Positions 43,517 to 51,721 of a stretch of DNA of 59,793 bases are shown here, in pieces. The position numbers and the translations under genes are program-made. Source of the DNA: DATGFK01 sp040007395 (GTDB lineage Bacteria > Chloroflexota > Anaerolineae > Aggregatilineales > UBA2796). Position 1 is the first letter of the stretch, and every line of letters starts with the position of its first letter. The notes under the pieces were generated by a model. The model did no database searches and was not told where the DNA came from. It saw nothing but the letters and a program-made list of their open reading frames with translations. The stretch spans positions 1 to 59,793 of the forward strand of contig JBDTVG010000032.1 of NCBI GenBank assembly GCA_040007395.1. The letters are read 5' to 3'.

Positions 43517-44560
43517 GTGGCTTTGCTCAAAGTCTTGAGAACCTTAATGGGGATCATCGGAACACTTTTTATCGGCATCACCGTAACGCTATTTCTGGTT
43601 TTCCCCAGAGTGGTGAATCGGCTAGCCGATCTGTTCGGGAGTATGAGCGTTGGGGATAATTTCCTCAATGTCGATCCGATAATAGGCGCGGTTCATCTCG
43701 CCATAGCGGTGGTCATCGACATTATCTTGTTCTACTTCTTTATCTGGTGGCCTACCGAACGCTTGCGGGCAAGTCTGGATCGGCAGGGTCTGCGTATTCG
43801 CAAAGGCGAAGGCCAAGCTTATATCGACACCGAATCAGTACGCCAGCAGATTTTTGCCGCCATCTCACAGATTCGGGAAGTCAAGCAAGCCGATGTGAAG
43901 ATCGTCAATGATACGGGCAAGGCGCTCATCCAGCTTAACCTTGTCACGGATATATCGATCAATGGCCCCAAGAAGAAAAGCGAGATCAGTCGCGAGGTCA
44001 GGAAAGTGGTTCAGGATCAGCTTGGGGTGGAATTGAGTGCGCCGCCGACCATTAGCTTTAGCCTTGCGCCCGTTGCGCCGCCCGTCCCGCTGATTACTTC
44101 GAACGCTTCGTCATCGAACAGGCCATTGGAGCCAGTTCAGCCGCCACCCTCGCGAGAAGTGCCGCCCGTTGCCGTCGTGGAACCGCCTATCGTGCGCCCA
44201 ACGGTGACCGCCCCTATTCAACCCGTTCAACACATCGAACCTTTGCCCGTTGAGCCAGTCGAACTGCCCCCGCCTCCGGCTCCTGTGTATACAACACCTA
44301 GCGAACCAGAGCCAGCGGTACGTAGACCTTCTTGGTTTTCCGGCAGCAGTGTGAGCGATACACCGAGGACTCCTACCGAGGAAATTAACTCAACGGAGGA
44401 GGCTGACGATACCATCGACGAACCAGAGCCAGATGACATCACCGACATTGAACCAGACATCGAACCAGATATTGAATCAGACGTTGAATCAGACGTTGAG
44501 CCAGCCGTTGAATCAGACGTTGAGCCAGACGATACCGATGAACTGGCTTCTCAAGCGTAG
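43517..44560 (+). CDS. AmaP-like (alkaline shock membrane anchor) protein with Pro-rich and acidic tail
   Basis: A membrane protein of 347 residues starting at GTG 43517, with AAGGAG seven bases upstream. Two helices (about residues 8-30 and 57-78) come first. An Asp23/AmaP-type alpha/beta domain follows (about 85-180: GLRIRKGEGQAYIDTESVR, ADVKIVNDTGKALIQLNLV). The final 160 residues are disordered: a Pro/Val-rich stretch, then the acidic run EPDIEPDIESDVESDV. The tail should be cytoplasmic and may bind partners. It probably anchors envelope-stress proteins. Confidence 0.72.
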   Translation: MALLKVLRTLMGIIGTLFIGITVTLFLVFPRVVNRLADLFGSMSVGDNFLNVDPIIGAVHLAIAVVIDIILFYFFIWWPTERLRASLDRQGLRIRKGEGQAYIDTESVRQQIFAAISQIREVKQADVKIVNDTGKALIQLNLVTDISINGPKKKSEISREVRKVVQDQLGVELSAPPTISFSLAPVAPPVPLITSNASSSNRPLEPVQPPPSREVPPVAVVEPPIVRPTVTAPIQPVQHIEPLPVEPVELPPPPAPVYTTPSEPEPAVRRPSWFSGSSVSDTPRTPTEEINSTEEADDTIDEPEPDDITDIEPDIEPDIESDVESDVEPAVESDVEPDDTDELASQA

Positions 44561-44600
44561 AATCTGATCTAGCAGACTCGTTTAGGAACCTCAACCCTAG

Positions 44601-44623
44601 CCCCTCTCCGTTGTGGAGAGGGG
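44601..44623. terminator. Hairpin after the AmaP-like gene
   Basis: CCCCTCTCC (44601-44609) and GGAGAGGGG (44615-44623) form a stable stem between two convergent genes. It lacks a good T-run. The same kind of hairpin recurs in the repeat at 35.1 kb, so it may be a REP-like element. Confidence 0.5.
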
Positions 44624-44668
44624 AAATAATTCGGGTCAAAATCCCTTTGGTTATCTCAGTAAATCGTG

Positions 44669-45685
44669 TTAAATGGTGCGGTCTACGGCCTCAGCGATGC
44701 GGCGTAATTCCTTCACCAGTTTGGCGAACTTTTCAGGTCGCAGCGATTGTGCGCCGTCCGAGAGGGCTTCTTCTGGGCAAGGATGCACTTCCATGATCAA
44801 GCCGTCTGCACCAGCCGCAACCGCTGCCTTCGCTGCTGCGCCGACATATTCCCAACGTCCAGTGGCATGGCTGGGATCAGCGATAATCGGTAAATGGGTT
44901 TTTTGCTTGAGCACAGGGATCGCGTTGATGTCGAAGGTATTGCGGGTATAAGTCTCGAAGGTGCGGATACCGCGTTCGCACAACATAACACGGTTATTGC
45001 CATGCGAGAGGATGTACTCTGCCGACATGAGCAGTTCTTCCATCGTGCTCATGAGTCCGCGCTTGAGCAGTACGGTATGCTGCGATTCACCGACTGCATT
45101 CAACAGCGCATAGTTTTGCATGTTACGTGCGCCGATCTGCAACACATCGGAGAATTTGGCAACCAGCGACACCATGCCCGGTTCCATCACTTCGGTCACA
45201 ACAGGCAGCCCAGTCACTTCGCCAGCTTCGGCTAGTAGTTCAAGCCCTTCTTCGCCCATACCTTGGAAGGAGTATGGTGACGAACGCGGTTTGAACGCGC
45301 CGCCGCGTAGTGCCGTTGCGCCTGCTTCCTTGACGGCGTGTGCCGTTTCCAGAATTTGATCGCGGCTTTCCACTGAACACGGCCCCGCAATGAGCAACAG
45401 TTTGTTCGCGCCGACCTTCATATCGCCCAGCGAGACCAACGTATCGGCGGGGTGGAATTCGCGGCTGGCGAGCTTATAGGGCGCAGAAACGCGCATCGTC
45501 CGTTCGACCCCTTCCATAACGCTCAAGGAGTCACGGTCTGCGGCGAGGCGGTCATCACCGACTACACCAATCACGGTTCGCTCTTGTCCTTCGCTGAGAT
45601 GCGCGTCCAAACCCATTTCTTTTATCCTTGCTACGACAGCAGAAATCTGCTTTTCGGAAGCCCCAACTTGCATAATGACGATCAT
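44669..45685 (-). CDS. aroF: 3-deoxy-7-phosphoheptulonate synthase (DAHP synthase, AroF/TM0343 type)
   Basis: The first enzyme of the shikimate pathway; it joins PEP and erythrose 4-phosphate in the cytosol. The N-terminal 75 residues form a ferredoxin-like regulatory domain (IVIMQVGASEKQISAVVARI), as in feedback-controlled thermophile enzymes. The TIM barrel has IAGPCSVES, RGGAFKPRSSPYSFQG, QIGARNMQN, LLKRG, and the metal motif IADPSHATG. It lies 26 bp after the chorismate mutase gene with a clear GAGGTG ribosome site. The operon is preceded by an aromatic-rich leader peptide and a terminator, so Tyr/Phe should control it. Confidence 0.96.
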   Translation of the reverse strand: MIVIMQVGASEKQISAVVARIKEMGLDAHLSEGQERTVIGVVGDDRLAADRDSLSVMEGVERTMRVSAPYKLASREFHPADTLVSLGDMKVGANKLLLIAGPCSVESRDQILETAHAVKEAGATALRGGAFKPRSSPYSFQGMGEEGLELLAEAGEVTGLPVVTEVMEPGMVSLVAKFSDVLQIGARNMQNYALLNAVGESQHTVLLKRGLMSTMEELLMSAEYILSHGNNRVMLCERGIRTFETYTRNTFDINAIPVLKQKTHLPIIADPSHATGRWEYVGAAAKAAVAAGADGLIMEVHPCPEEALSDGAQSLRPEKFAKLVKELRRIAEAVDRTI

Positions 45686-45711
45686 GGTAAATTCACCTCT
45701 TATTGTCTGTT

Positions 45712-46140
45712 TTACTGATTAGCGGCTTGTTTGGTTGTCTTAAACTGAATGTTCCTGTCGGGGCGTAGATTTACGGCCTCGTTCAGGTAAATGTGCTGGA
45801 TCTCGGTTTGGCGGAGTGCGGTATTCCAGTGCATAAGTATCCGAATACACATGGGTAACGCCCCCGGCACTTCCATTTCGTGACCACACAACAGCGCTAT
45901 ATCGTGCCAACCTAGCTGGCGTGCCGCCAACGCGGGATACTCGGCGTTGACATCGGTAGTGGTGGTAAAGGTGATGCTGGCAAGGTCTTCTGGCTGGATG
46001 TTGTTGGCCTCACTGAGTTTGGTTAGGAGTTCGCGGGTTGCCTCAAGGATGGCGACTCCCGTGTTCTCCGAAATGGTCGTTGCGCCGCGCACACCGCGAC
46101 ACATGATCGAACGATTACCGTTTTCTGCGATTTCCGTCAC
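45712..46140 (-). CDS. aroH: Chorismate mutase, AroH type
   Basis: A 142-residue cytosolic enzyme of the trimeric AroH fold that converts chorismate to prephenate, the branch to Phe and Tyr. The conserved start CRGVRGATTISENT carries the active-site Arg. ASITFTTTTDVNAEYPALAAR and LLCGHEMEVPGALPMCIRILMHW supply the other active-site residues. It starts at GTG 46140 with AGGAGG eight bases upstream. It is the first gene of the aroH-aroF operon and lies 50 bp downstream of an intrinsic terminator that forms part of an attenuator. Confidence 0.94.
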   Translation of the reverse strand: MTEIAENGNRSIMCRGVRGATTISENTGVAILEATRELLTKLSEANNIQPEDLASITFTTTTDVNAEYPALAARQLGWHDIALLCGHEMEVPGALPMCIRILMHWNTALRQTEIQHIYLNEAVNLRPDRNIQFKTTKQAANQ

Positions 46141-46189
46141 CTGCTGCCCCTCCTGCTAGCGACCCTTTTCTGCAACCCGGAACTGGCGC

Positions 46190-46224
46190 AAAAAAAAGGC
46201 ACTGAGCGGTTGCTCTGTGCCTTT
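46190..46224 (-). terminator. Attenuator terminator of the aroH-aroF operon
   Basis: On the minus strand AAAGGCAC-A-GAGC and GCTC-A-GTGCCTTT pair around the loop AACC, followed by eight T. The run of T ends about 50 bases before the aroH start codon and lies downstream of the aromatic leader peptide. It is far from trpA, so it more likely attenuates aroH than ends trp. Confidence 0.85.
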
Positions 46225-46261
46225 GAATTTGTTTCAGTTCCGGCTAATCAGGCAGTGTCCG

Positions 46262-46366
46262 CTATAAGGTGCTTGCGCCCTTAAAGTAGAAGTACACGTA
46301 ACCAAAATAGCCAACGCTGGCTGGCTGTTTTTGAGTATTGTACTGACTGGCCTGAACCGATTGCAT
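46262..46366 (-). CDS. Aromatic leader peptide of the aroH-aroF operon (34 residues)
   Basis: ATG 46366 to TAG 46264-46262. Codons 20-28 (46309-46283) read YFGYVYFYF: seven Tyr/Phe codons in nine, four Tyr and three Phe. The peptide ends KGASTL. Immediately after the aromatic run, a hairpin UAAGG-GC-GCAA-GC-A-CCUUA (46265-46283) covers the last codons. A UGCCU (46254-46250) further on can pair with AGGCA in the terminator stem. This is the layout of a ribosome-stalling attenuator responding to Tyr and Phe charging. The ribosome site before ATG is weak (GAGA). No protein family applies. Confidence 0.75.
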   Translation of the reverse strand: MQSVQASQYNTQKQPASVGYFGYVYFYFKGASTL

Positions 46367-46395
46367 AGTAGATCTCAATAATAAAATCTACAGCA

Positions 46396-46425
46396 AGAGT
46401 AGCACGGAATAGCATGTTACGTCAA
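46396..46425 (-). promoter_or_regulatory. Candidate promoter of the aroH-aroF operon
   Basis: On the minus strand TTGACG (46425-46420), an 18-bp spacer and TACTCT (46401-46396) precede the leader peptide start by about 30 bases. The -10 is poor. Its position just upstream of the leader supports a separate aro transcript. Confidence 0.45.
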
Positions 46426-46480
46426 CCTTCAGTTTCTTCAGTTTTTTGTGCAACTGCACAGACAACCCAAACAACCGCTA

Positions 46481-46549
46481 GCGGACGAGGCAGGCCTCGT
46501 CCCTACACCAAACCGCATGATGTAGGGTCAGGCAGGCCCAACCCTACAT
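46481..46549. repeat. Dispersed GC-rich intergenic repeat, copy 2
   Basis: It contains GACGAGGCAGGCCTCGTCCCTACACC and then TGTAGGGTCAGGCAGGCCCAACCCTACA, with AAACCGCATGA between them. The core CCCTACACCAAAC-n-TGTAGGG matches the copy in the trpE-trpG spacer and resembles the copy at 3.3 kb. It lies just after the trpA stop. Confidence 0.65.
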
Positions 46550-46564
46550 TCTTGATAAGTCGGG

Positions 46565-47380
46565 TTAGCTGCCCTTTTCCGCGCACGCCGCCCGCAGCCG
46601 ACTCGCCAGATCGCGCACAGCGTCTACGCCGCCCGTCTCCCCCAAACGAACTAGCGCACTGCCAACCAGCACCCCATCCGCAATTCCGGCGACCATCCTG
46701 ACGTGATCGGGTTGGCTGATGCCGAAGCCCACCGCCAGCGGCAAAGTCGTCAGGCTGCGAACACGCCGCACATAATCGGTCAGGTCGGTGGGTAGGGCAG
46801 TGCGTGCGCCTGTCACCCCTGTTACAGCTACCAGATAGACAAAGCCCCGCGCCCCGGTCAACACTTGCCGGATGCGATCCGGTGTGCTGGTTGGCGCTAG
46901 CAAGGGGATGAGGGCAAGGCCGTTTTGTTCGGCTAAGCCTGCCAGTTCCTCAGCTTCTTCGGGTGGCAAGTCTGGCACGATAAAGCCACTCGCTCCAACT
47001 TCGGCGGCATCGTGGACAAAGCGTTCCAGACCATAGGCCAGCATCGGATTGATATAACCCATCAGGATCAGCGGCACGGTTACGCCACGTTCACGTAAGG
47101 TGCGAACTGCCTCAATGCAGTCGATCACGCGAGTGCCATTTTCGAGGGATACCTGTGACGAACGCTGAATCGTAGGGCCTTCCGCGACGGGATCGGAGAA
47201 CGGCACACCGACTTCAATTGCATCCGCGCCCGCTTCAACCAATGCTTCGATGATGGCGATTGAAGTAGGCAGATCGGGATAGCCAATGGTGAAGAAAGGC
47301 AAAAAGGCCGCTCGATTTTCGGCGCGGGCGGTGGCGAATGTTTGCGTGATCGCCTCAAGTCCGGTTTGTGTTTTATTCAT
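46565..47380 (-). CDS. trpA: Tryptophan synthase alpha subunit
   Basis: A TIM-barrel protein of 271 residues that cleaves indole-3-glycerol phosphate to indole. Catalytic Glu and Asp are in AIEVGVPFSDP and the nearby barrel strands. The loop carries PLILMGYINPMLAYG. The phosphate-binding end is GFGISQPDHVR and GVLVGSALV. It starts at ATG 47380, only two bases after trpB stops, with GGGAG ten bases upstream, so the subunits are coupled. It is the last gene of the trp operon. Confidence 0.97.
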   Translation of the reverse strand: MNKTQTGLEAITQTFATARAENRAAFLPFFTIGYPDLPTSIAIIEALVEAGADAIEVGVPFSDPVAEGPTIQRSSQVSLENGTRVIDCIEAVRTLRERGVTVPLILMGYINPMLAYGLERFVHDAAEVGASGFIVPDLPPEEAEELAGLAEQNGLALIPLLAPTSTPDRIRQVLTGARGFVYLVAVTGVTGARTALPTDLTDYVRRVRSLTTLPLAVGFGISQPDHVRMVAGIADGVLVGSALVRLGETGGVDAVRDLASRLRAACAEKGS

Positions 47381-47382
47381 GA

Positions 47383-48615
47383 TTAGTGGCTCCCTAGTGC
47401 CTTGATTACCGTGTCGAGGTCTTTGTCGCCGCGCCCGGACACGTTGATCAACAAGATCGAATCGCGGGGCATGGTTGGCGCACGCCGGATCGCTTCGGCA
47501 ACCGCATGAGCCGACTCTAATGCCGGGATGATTCCTTCGAGATGGCTCAACATCTGGAGTCCTTCGAGCGCTTCATCGTCGGTAGCAAGGGTGTATTCAG
47601 CCCGCCCGATCTCACGTAGATAGCTGTGTTCTGGCCCGACAGAAGCGTAGTCCAATCCGGCGGAGATGCTGTGCGTCTCCATAATCTGTCCATCTTCGTT
47701 TTGCAGGACATACGAACGTGTGCCATGCAGCACGCCCAACCGTCCCAACTTCGGGTCGGCAAACCGCGCCGCGTGCTGACCACTTTCAATGCCGTGTCCA
47801 CCCGCTTCAACCCCGATCAACTTGACATCGGCATCATCGCGGAAGGCGTGGAACATGCCAATCGCGTTACTGCCGCCGCCCACGCAAGCCACAATCGCAT
47901 CCGGCAAGCGACCCGCCATCTCGACAATCTGTTGGCGTGCTTCATGCCCGATCACCGATTGAAAATCGCGCACCATCAGTGGGTAGGGGTGTGGGCCAAG
48001 CGCCGACCCAAGTAGATAGTAGGTATCGCGCACATTCGTCACCCAATCGCGCAATGCTTCGTTGATCGCGTCTTTGAGCGTTTTGCTGCCGCTGTCTACT
48101 GGGCAGACTTCCGCGCCTAGCAGCCGCATTCTAAACACGTTCGGCTGCTGGCGCGCCATATCGACACTGCCCATATAAACATGGCAGTCTAGCCCAAGCA
48201 GCGCCGAGGCGGTTGCCGAGGCTACGCCATGCTGCCCCGCGCCCGTCTCCGCGATGACTCGCTTCTTGCCCATACGCTTTGCCATGAGCGCTTGACCGAG
48301 TGCGTTGTTGATCTTGTGTGCGCCTGTGTGCGCTAGATCCTCGCGCTTGAGGTAGATTTGTGCGCCACCTAGATGTTCACTCATGCGGCGGGCATAGCTG
48401 ATCGGGGTGGGTCGTCCGGTGTAGGTGCGATGTAGCCCTGCCAGTTCCGCCTGAAAGTCGGGATCGTCGCGCATCTGTGTGTAGGCAATCGTCAGTTCGT
48501 CCAGCGCCGGAATCAATGTTTCGGGGACGAAGCGCCCACCAAATTTGCCATAGTAGCCCCGTTCGTTGGGGACAGTTTGGGCTGCCGTTTGGGTTTGCTG
48601 TTCTTGTTGTGTCAT
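47383..48615 (-). CDS. trpB: Tryptophan synthase beta subunit
   Basis: A PLP enzyme of about 410 residues that joins indole with serine to make tryptophan. ATG 48615 fits, four bases after the trpF stop; the frame runs on to 48714 inside trpF. The PLP lysine is in HTGAHKINNALGQ. The phosphate cup is CVGGGSNAIG. The COMM region has AETGAGQHGVA. An N-terminal Gln/Thr-rich stretch of about 15 residues precedes the conserved GYYGKFGGRFVPETL. It is a TrpB1-type subunit that pairs with TrpA next door. Confidence 0.97.
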   Translation of the reverse strand: MTQQEQQTQTAAQTVPNERGYYGKFGGRFVPETLIPALDELTIAYTQMRDDPDFQAELAGLHRTYTGRPTPISYARRMSEHLGGAQIYLKREDLAHTGAHKINNALGQALMAKRMGKKRVIAETGAGQHGVASATASALLGLDCHVYMGSVDMARQQPNVFRMRLLGAEVCPVDSGSKTLKDAINEALRDWVTNVRDTYYLLGSALGPHPYPLMVRDFQSVIGHEARQQIVEMAGRLPDAIVACVGGGSNAIGMFHAFRDDADVKLIGVEAGGHGIESGQHAARFADPKLGRLGVLHGTRSYVLQNEDGQIMETHSISAGLDYASVGPEHSYLREIGRAEYTLATDDEALEGLQMLSHLEGIIPALESAHAVAEAIRRAPTMPRDSILLINVSGRGDKDLDTVIKALGSH

Positions 48616-48619
48616 TTGA

Positions 48620-49309
48620 TTAAACCTTTTCAACTTCTCGTACTGCCTGAATAAAGGCGCGAACTTTGCCGTGATCTTTCTTCCCCGGCGACTCTTCGAC
48701 TCCGCTGGCAACATCGACTGCCCAAGGGCGCACCAGACGAATCGCCTCGGCTACATTATCGGGAGTTAGCCCACCTGCCAGCACTAAGCGGGGGACTCGT
48801 GCTGCCATCTCGCGGGCGATCTCCAGATCGGCACGCTGCCCGGTTCCGCCGTGCAAACCGGGGTGATAACCGTCGATGAGCAACTGCGGACACCAATTCG
48901 GCGGGCGGTGCATTGCGTCACCGCGAGTTGAGTCCACCAGTTCCAGCGAAACCAACGCTTCATCAAGACTGCGCGGCTGGATTGCGGCGTAGGCGGGGCC
49001 ATAGATGGTCTGCCGCAGGGTGTGCAAATCGTCACGGTTCGATTTGTGAACTTGTGCCGCTTTCAAGCCGCACTCCGCGAGGGTACGCTTCACCTCATCG
49101 GCGGCGGGATTGACGAACACGCCTACGCCAACCAACATCCGATAGCGATCCTGTCCCTCGAAGGCTTGCATGATCCGCGCCACGACTTCGGGATCGGCTT
49201 TACGTGGGCTTTTCTCGTAGAAGATGAAGCCGACATAATCCGCGCCCGCCTCGATAGCCACCTGTGCATCGGCAAAATTGGTCAGGCCGCAGATCTTCAC
49301 GAAGGTCAT
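48620..49309 (-). CDS. trpF: Phosphoribosylanthranilate isomerase
   Basis: A TIM-barrel enzyme of 229 residues, slightly longer than usual. The catalytic Cys is in VKICGLTNFADA and the Asp in LLIDGYHPGLHGGTG. The phosphate-binding end is VLAGGLTPDNV and AVDVASGVEESPGKKDHGKVRAF. The start overlaps trpC by four bases and the stop lies four bases before trpB. It catalyses the third committed step after anthranilate. Confidence 0.96.
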   Translation of the reverse strand: MTFVKICGLTNFADAQVAIEAGADYVGFIFYEKSPRKADPEVVARIMQAFEGQDRYRMLVGVGVFVNPAADEVKRTLAECGLKAAQVHKSNRDDLHTLRQTIYGPAYAAIQPRSLDEALVSLELVDSTRGDAMHRPPNWCPQLLIDGYHPGLHGGTGQRADLEIAREMAARVPRLVLAGGLTPDNVAEAIRLVRPWAVDVASGVEESPGKKDHGKVRAFIQAVREVEKV

Positions 49310-50097
49310 GCTCGGCGCACTCCACTGAGTAAGCGTACTTGTGCGCCGATGTCGTCCGACTTGACAATCGATTCACCGACCAGAATCGCGCTGGCACCTG
49401 CCGCTGCGACGGCGGCAACGTGATCCGTCGTGAAGATGCCGCTTTCCGCGACGAGGAGTGCGTCGGGCGGAGCCATTCGCGCCAACCGCTGCGTGACTTC
49501 CAGATCAACCTTAAACGTGTGCAGATCGCGATTATTGATGCCCAACAGCGGCGGGTTCAGCTTGAGCGCCCGTTCCATCTCCGCTTCGGTGTGGACTTCG
49601 ATCAGCGCGGCTACGCCATTCTGCCGCGCCATCTCGAATAGATCGCGCAGCAGCGCATCATCCAGTACGGCGACAATCAGCAAAATCGCGTCTGCACCCG
49701 CCGCCCGCGCTTCGACAATTTGGCGTTCGTCAATCGTGAAATCTTTCCGCAGCACCGGGATCGGGACGTTGGCGCGGACAGCCCGCAGATCGTCCAGACT
49801 GCCCTGAAAGAAGTCGCGATCCGTCAGCACCGAGATCGCGGCGGCTCCGTTTTGCGCGTAGATCGTGCTGAGTGCGACAGGATCAAAGGGTTCGATCAGC
49901 ACGCCTTTTGATGGTGAAGCGTGCTTAATCTCCGCAATGAGCGCAACGGTATCCCGGCGCAGCGCTGCCATAAAGTCACGCGGCGGCGCAACTTCACTAT
50001 TGCTAGCCAGCGGCGGCAACGCGGCGACTTCCTCTAGTTTGCGGGCAACAATCCGGTCAAGGATTGTGCCTGTGGTGGTAATTCCGGCGGCTTTCAT
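49306..50097 (-). CDS. trpC: Indole-3-glycerol phosphate synthase
   Basis: A monofunctional TIM-barrel enzyme of 263 residues that closes the indole ring. The catalytic Lys is in AEIKHASPSKG, with a second Lys in VLRKDFTID. The Glu-containing strand is ALIEVHTEAEM. Phosphate contacts are LGINNRDLHTF, VAESGIFTTDHV and ILVGESIVKSDD. It overlaps trpD (upstream) and trpF (downstream) by four bases at each end, which shows tight coupling in the operon. Confidence 0.96.
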   Translation of the reverse strand: MKAAGITTTGTILDRIVARKLEEVAALPPLASNSEVAPPRDFMAALRRDTVALIAEIKHASPSKGVLIEPFDPVALSTIYAQNGAAAISVLTDRDFFQGSLDDLRAVRANVPIPVLRKDFTIDERQIVEARAAGADAILLIVAVLDDALLRDLFEMARQNGVAALIEVHTEAEMERALKLNPPLLGINNRDLHTFKVDLEVTQRLARMAPPDALLVAESGIFTTDHVAAVAAAGASAILVGESIVKSDDIGAQVRLLSGVRRA

Positions 50098-51131
50098 GAC
50101 GCTGCCACCTGTGCATAGCTCTGCGAAAGGGCGATCAAGGCATCCAATTTAGTGAGACTTGCGCCGCTGTCAATGCTGTTGGTCGCCAGCTCGATCCCCT
50201 CTTTGAGATCCTTAGCTTTGCCGCCCACGACTAATCCGGCGGCGGCATTGAGGATCACGACATCGCGCTTCGCGCCACTGGTTGTGCCATCAAGGATTTT
50301 CCGCGTAATTTCGGCGTTCTGCTGTGGTTCACCGCCCAACAGATCTTCCAGTTGTGCGAGTTTGAAGCCCAACGACTGCGGATCAAGCGTATAGGTGGTG
50401 ACTTGCCCGTCGCGTAGTTCGCTCACGCGGTTTGGCCCAGTCGTCGTGAGTTCGTCCAAGCCGCCATGACCGTGTACGACAAAAGCCGCTTCACCACCGA
50501 GTTGATACAGCACATTCGCCAACGTTTCGGTCAGTTCCGGTGCGAATACGCCCATCAACTGACGACGCGCCCCGGCAGGATTGGTCAGTGGGCCGAGGAT
50601 ATTGAAGATTGTCCGCACGCCTAGTTCGCGGCGCGTCCCAATGGCATACTTCATCGCCGGGTGGAACGATACGGCGAACAGAAAGCCGATGCCGACCTGA
50701 TCAATACATTCGCCGGCTTGTTCAGGGGTCAGGTTCAAATTCACGCCGAGTGCGCCGAGAACATCTGCCGACCCCGATTTACTGGACGCGCTTCGGTTGC
50801 CGTGCTTGGCGACATTCACGCCAGCACCCGCCACCACAAAGGCGACTGTCGTTGAGATATTGAACGTCCCTGTGCCATCGCCGCCCGTCCCACAGGTGTC
50901 GATCAGCCCATCTGCTGCGACAGGCGGATGATTCGCAGCCCGTCGCATCGAACGAGCGCTGCCTGTGATCTCGTCAATGGTTTCGCCCTTGACGCGCAAG
51001 GCCATCAGGTAGCCGCCGATCTGGGAAGGCGTTGCCGCCCCGGTCATGATTTCGTCCATCGCGGCTTCGGCTTCGGCTTCTGTCAGATCCTGCCGCCGCG
51101 AGACTTTGCTGAGTGCGTCGTGAATGCTCAT
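50094..51131 (-). CDS. trpD: Anthranilate phosphoribosyltransferase
   Basis: A cytosolic type III phosphoribosyltransferase of 345 residues that joins anthranilate and PRPP. The PRPP loop is DTCGTGGDGTGTFN. The substrate region has KHGNRSASSKSGSADVLGALG. The metal site lies in VVHGHGGLDELT. It starts at ATG 51131, three bases after the Uma2 gene stops, with its ribosome site inside that gene, so the uma2 gene is in the transcript. Not fused to trpG, unlike in enterobacteria. Confidence 0.96.
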   Translation of the reverse strand: MSIHDALSKVSRRQDLTEAEAEAAMDEIMTGAATPSQIGGYLMALRVKGETIDEITGSARSMRRAANHPPVAADGLIDTCGTGGDGTGTFNISTTVAFVVAGAGVNVAKHGNRSASSKSGSADVLGALGVNLNLTPEQAGECIDQVGIGFLFAVSFHPAMKYAIGTRRELGVRTIFNILGPLTNPAGARRQLMGVFAPELTETLANVLYQLGGEAAFVVHGHGGLDELTTTGPNRVSELRDGQVTTYTLDPQSLGFKLAQLEDLLGGEPQQNAEITRKILDGTTSGAKRDVVILNAAAGLVVGGKAKDLKEGIELATNSIDSGASLTKLDALIALSQSYAQVAAS

Positions 51132-51134
51132 AAG

Positions 51135-51707
51135 TTAACTTTCCTCTTGCGGCGCTGCCGCTAATTCAGGTGGGAATAATTTTGAAACTGGGAGCTTCAG
51201 CCCCGGCAGTAGATCGCCGCCATCGAGTGTGCCATCGAACGGGACTGAATAGCCTTTATCGCCGGAATACACAACTACTTTTTTTAGGTCAGGGTAGATC
51301 ACCCAGACGATTGATGTCCCAGCCGCCAGATACAGATCAACTTTCTTTTGGATCTCGCTGGCACTATCGCCCGGTGAGACGATCTCCACTGCCAGATCGG
51401 GCGCGAACGGCACGAACTTCTGCGTCTCAGTGATGAGGGATAGCTTTTGTTCGCAAACAAAAGCTGCATCCGCTGCCCGCATGGTGGTTTCGGTCAAATA
51501 GAAGCCTGTTTCCGAACTGTACACCTCGCCAAGATCCCGTGCATCGACGAAGTAGCGCAATTGGGCGATGACACGGCTGCCTACCAACCCATGCAGATTG
51601 CCTGTTGGTGCCACTGGACTGACCTCCCCTTCGATAAGCTCAAAAGGCTGGTTGGCGTACTGCTCCCAGAACGCCTCTACTGTCATGACCTGATCGCGAA
51701 TAGCCAT
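51135..51707 (-). CDS. Uma2-family (DUF820) putative nuclease-fold protein
   Basis: A 190-residue protein of the Uma2 family, a PD-(D/E)xK-like fold that is expanded in Cyanobacteria and Chloroflexota. ATG 51707 has AGGAG eight bases upstream. Family features are FELIEGEVSPV near the N-terminus, RAADAAFVCEQK with the expected Asp, and FAPDLAVEIVSPGDSASEIQKKVDLYLAAG with the Asp-x-Glu-x-Lys-like core, followed by VWVIYPDLKKVVVY. It sits between trpG (14 bases away) and trpD (three bases away). The role in tryptophan synthesis is unknown; it may be a passenger. Confidence 0.9.
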   Translation of the reverse strand: MAIRDQVMTVEAFWEQYANQPFELIEGEVSPVAPTGNLHGLVGSRVIAQLRYFVDARDLGEVYSSETGFYLTETTMRAADAAFVCEQKLSLITETQKFVPFAPDLAVEIVSPGDSASEIQKKVDLYLAAGTSIVWVIYPDLKKVVVYSGDKGYSVPFDGTLDGGDLLPGLKLPVSKLFPPELAAAPQEES

Positions 51708-51721
51708 CGACTGATCTCCTG

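Noticed and set aside
44439..44639. Arg/Leu repeat frame on the minus strand
   Set aside because: It is the complement of the acidic repeats in the AmaP-like gene tail.
46141..46260. Hairpin at 46190-46224 as the simple terminator of trpA
   Set aside because: It lies over 340 bases after trpA and just before aroH, behind the aromatic leader peptide, so attenuation of aroH explains it better. Ending of residual trp transcripts is not excluded.
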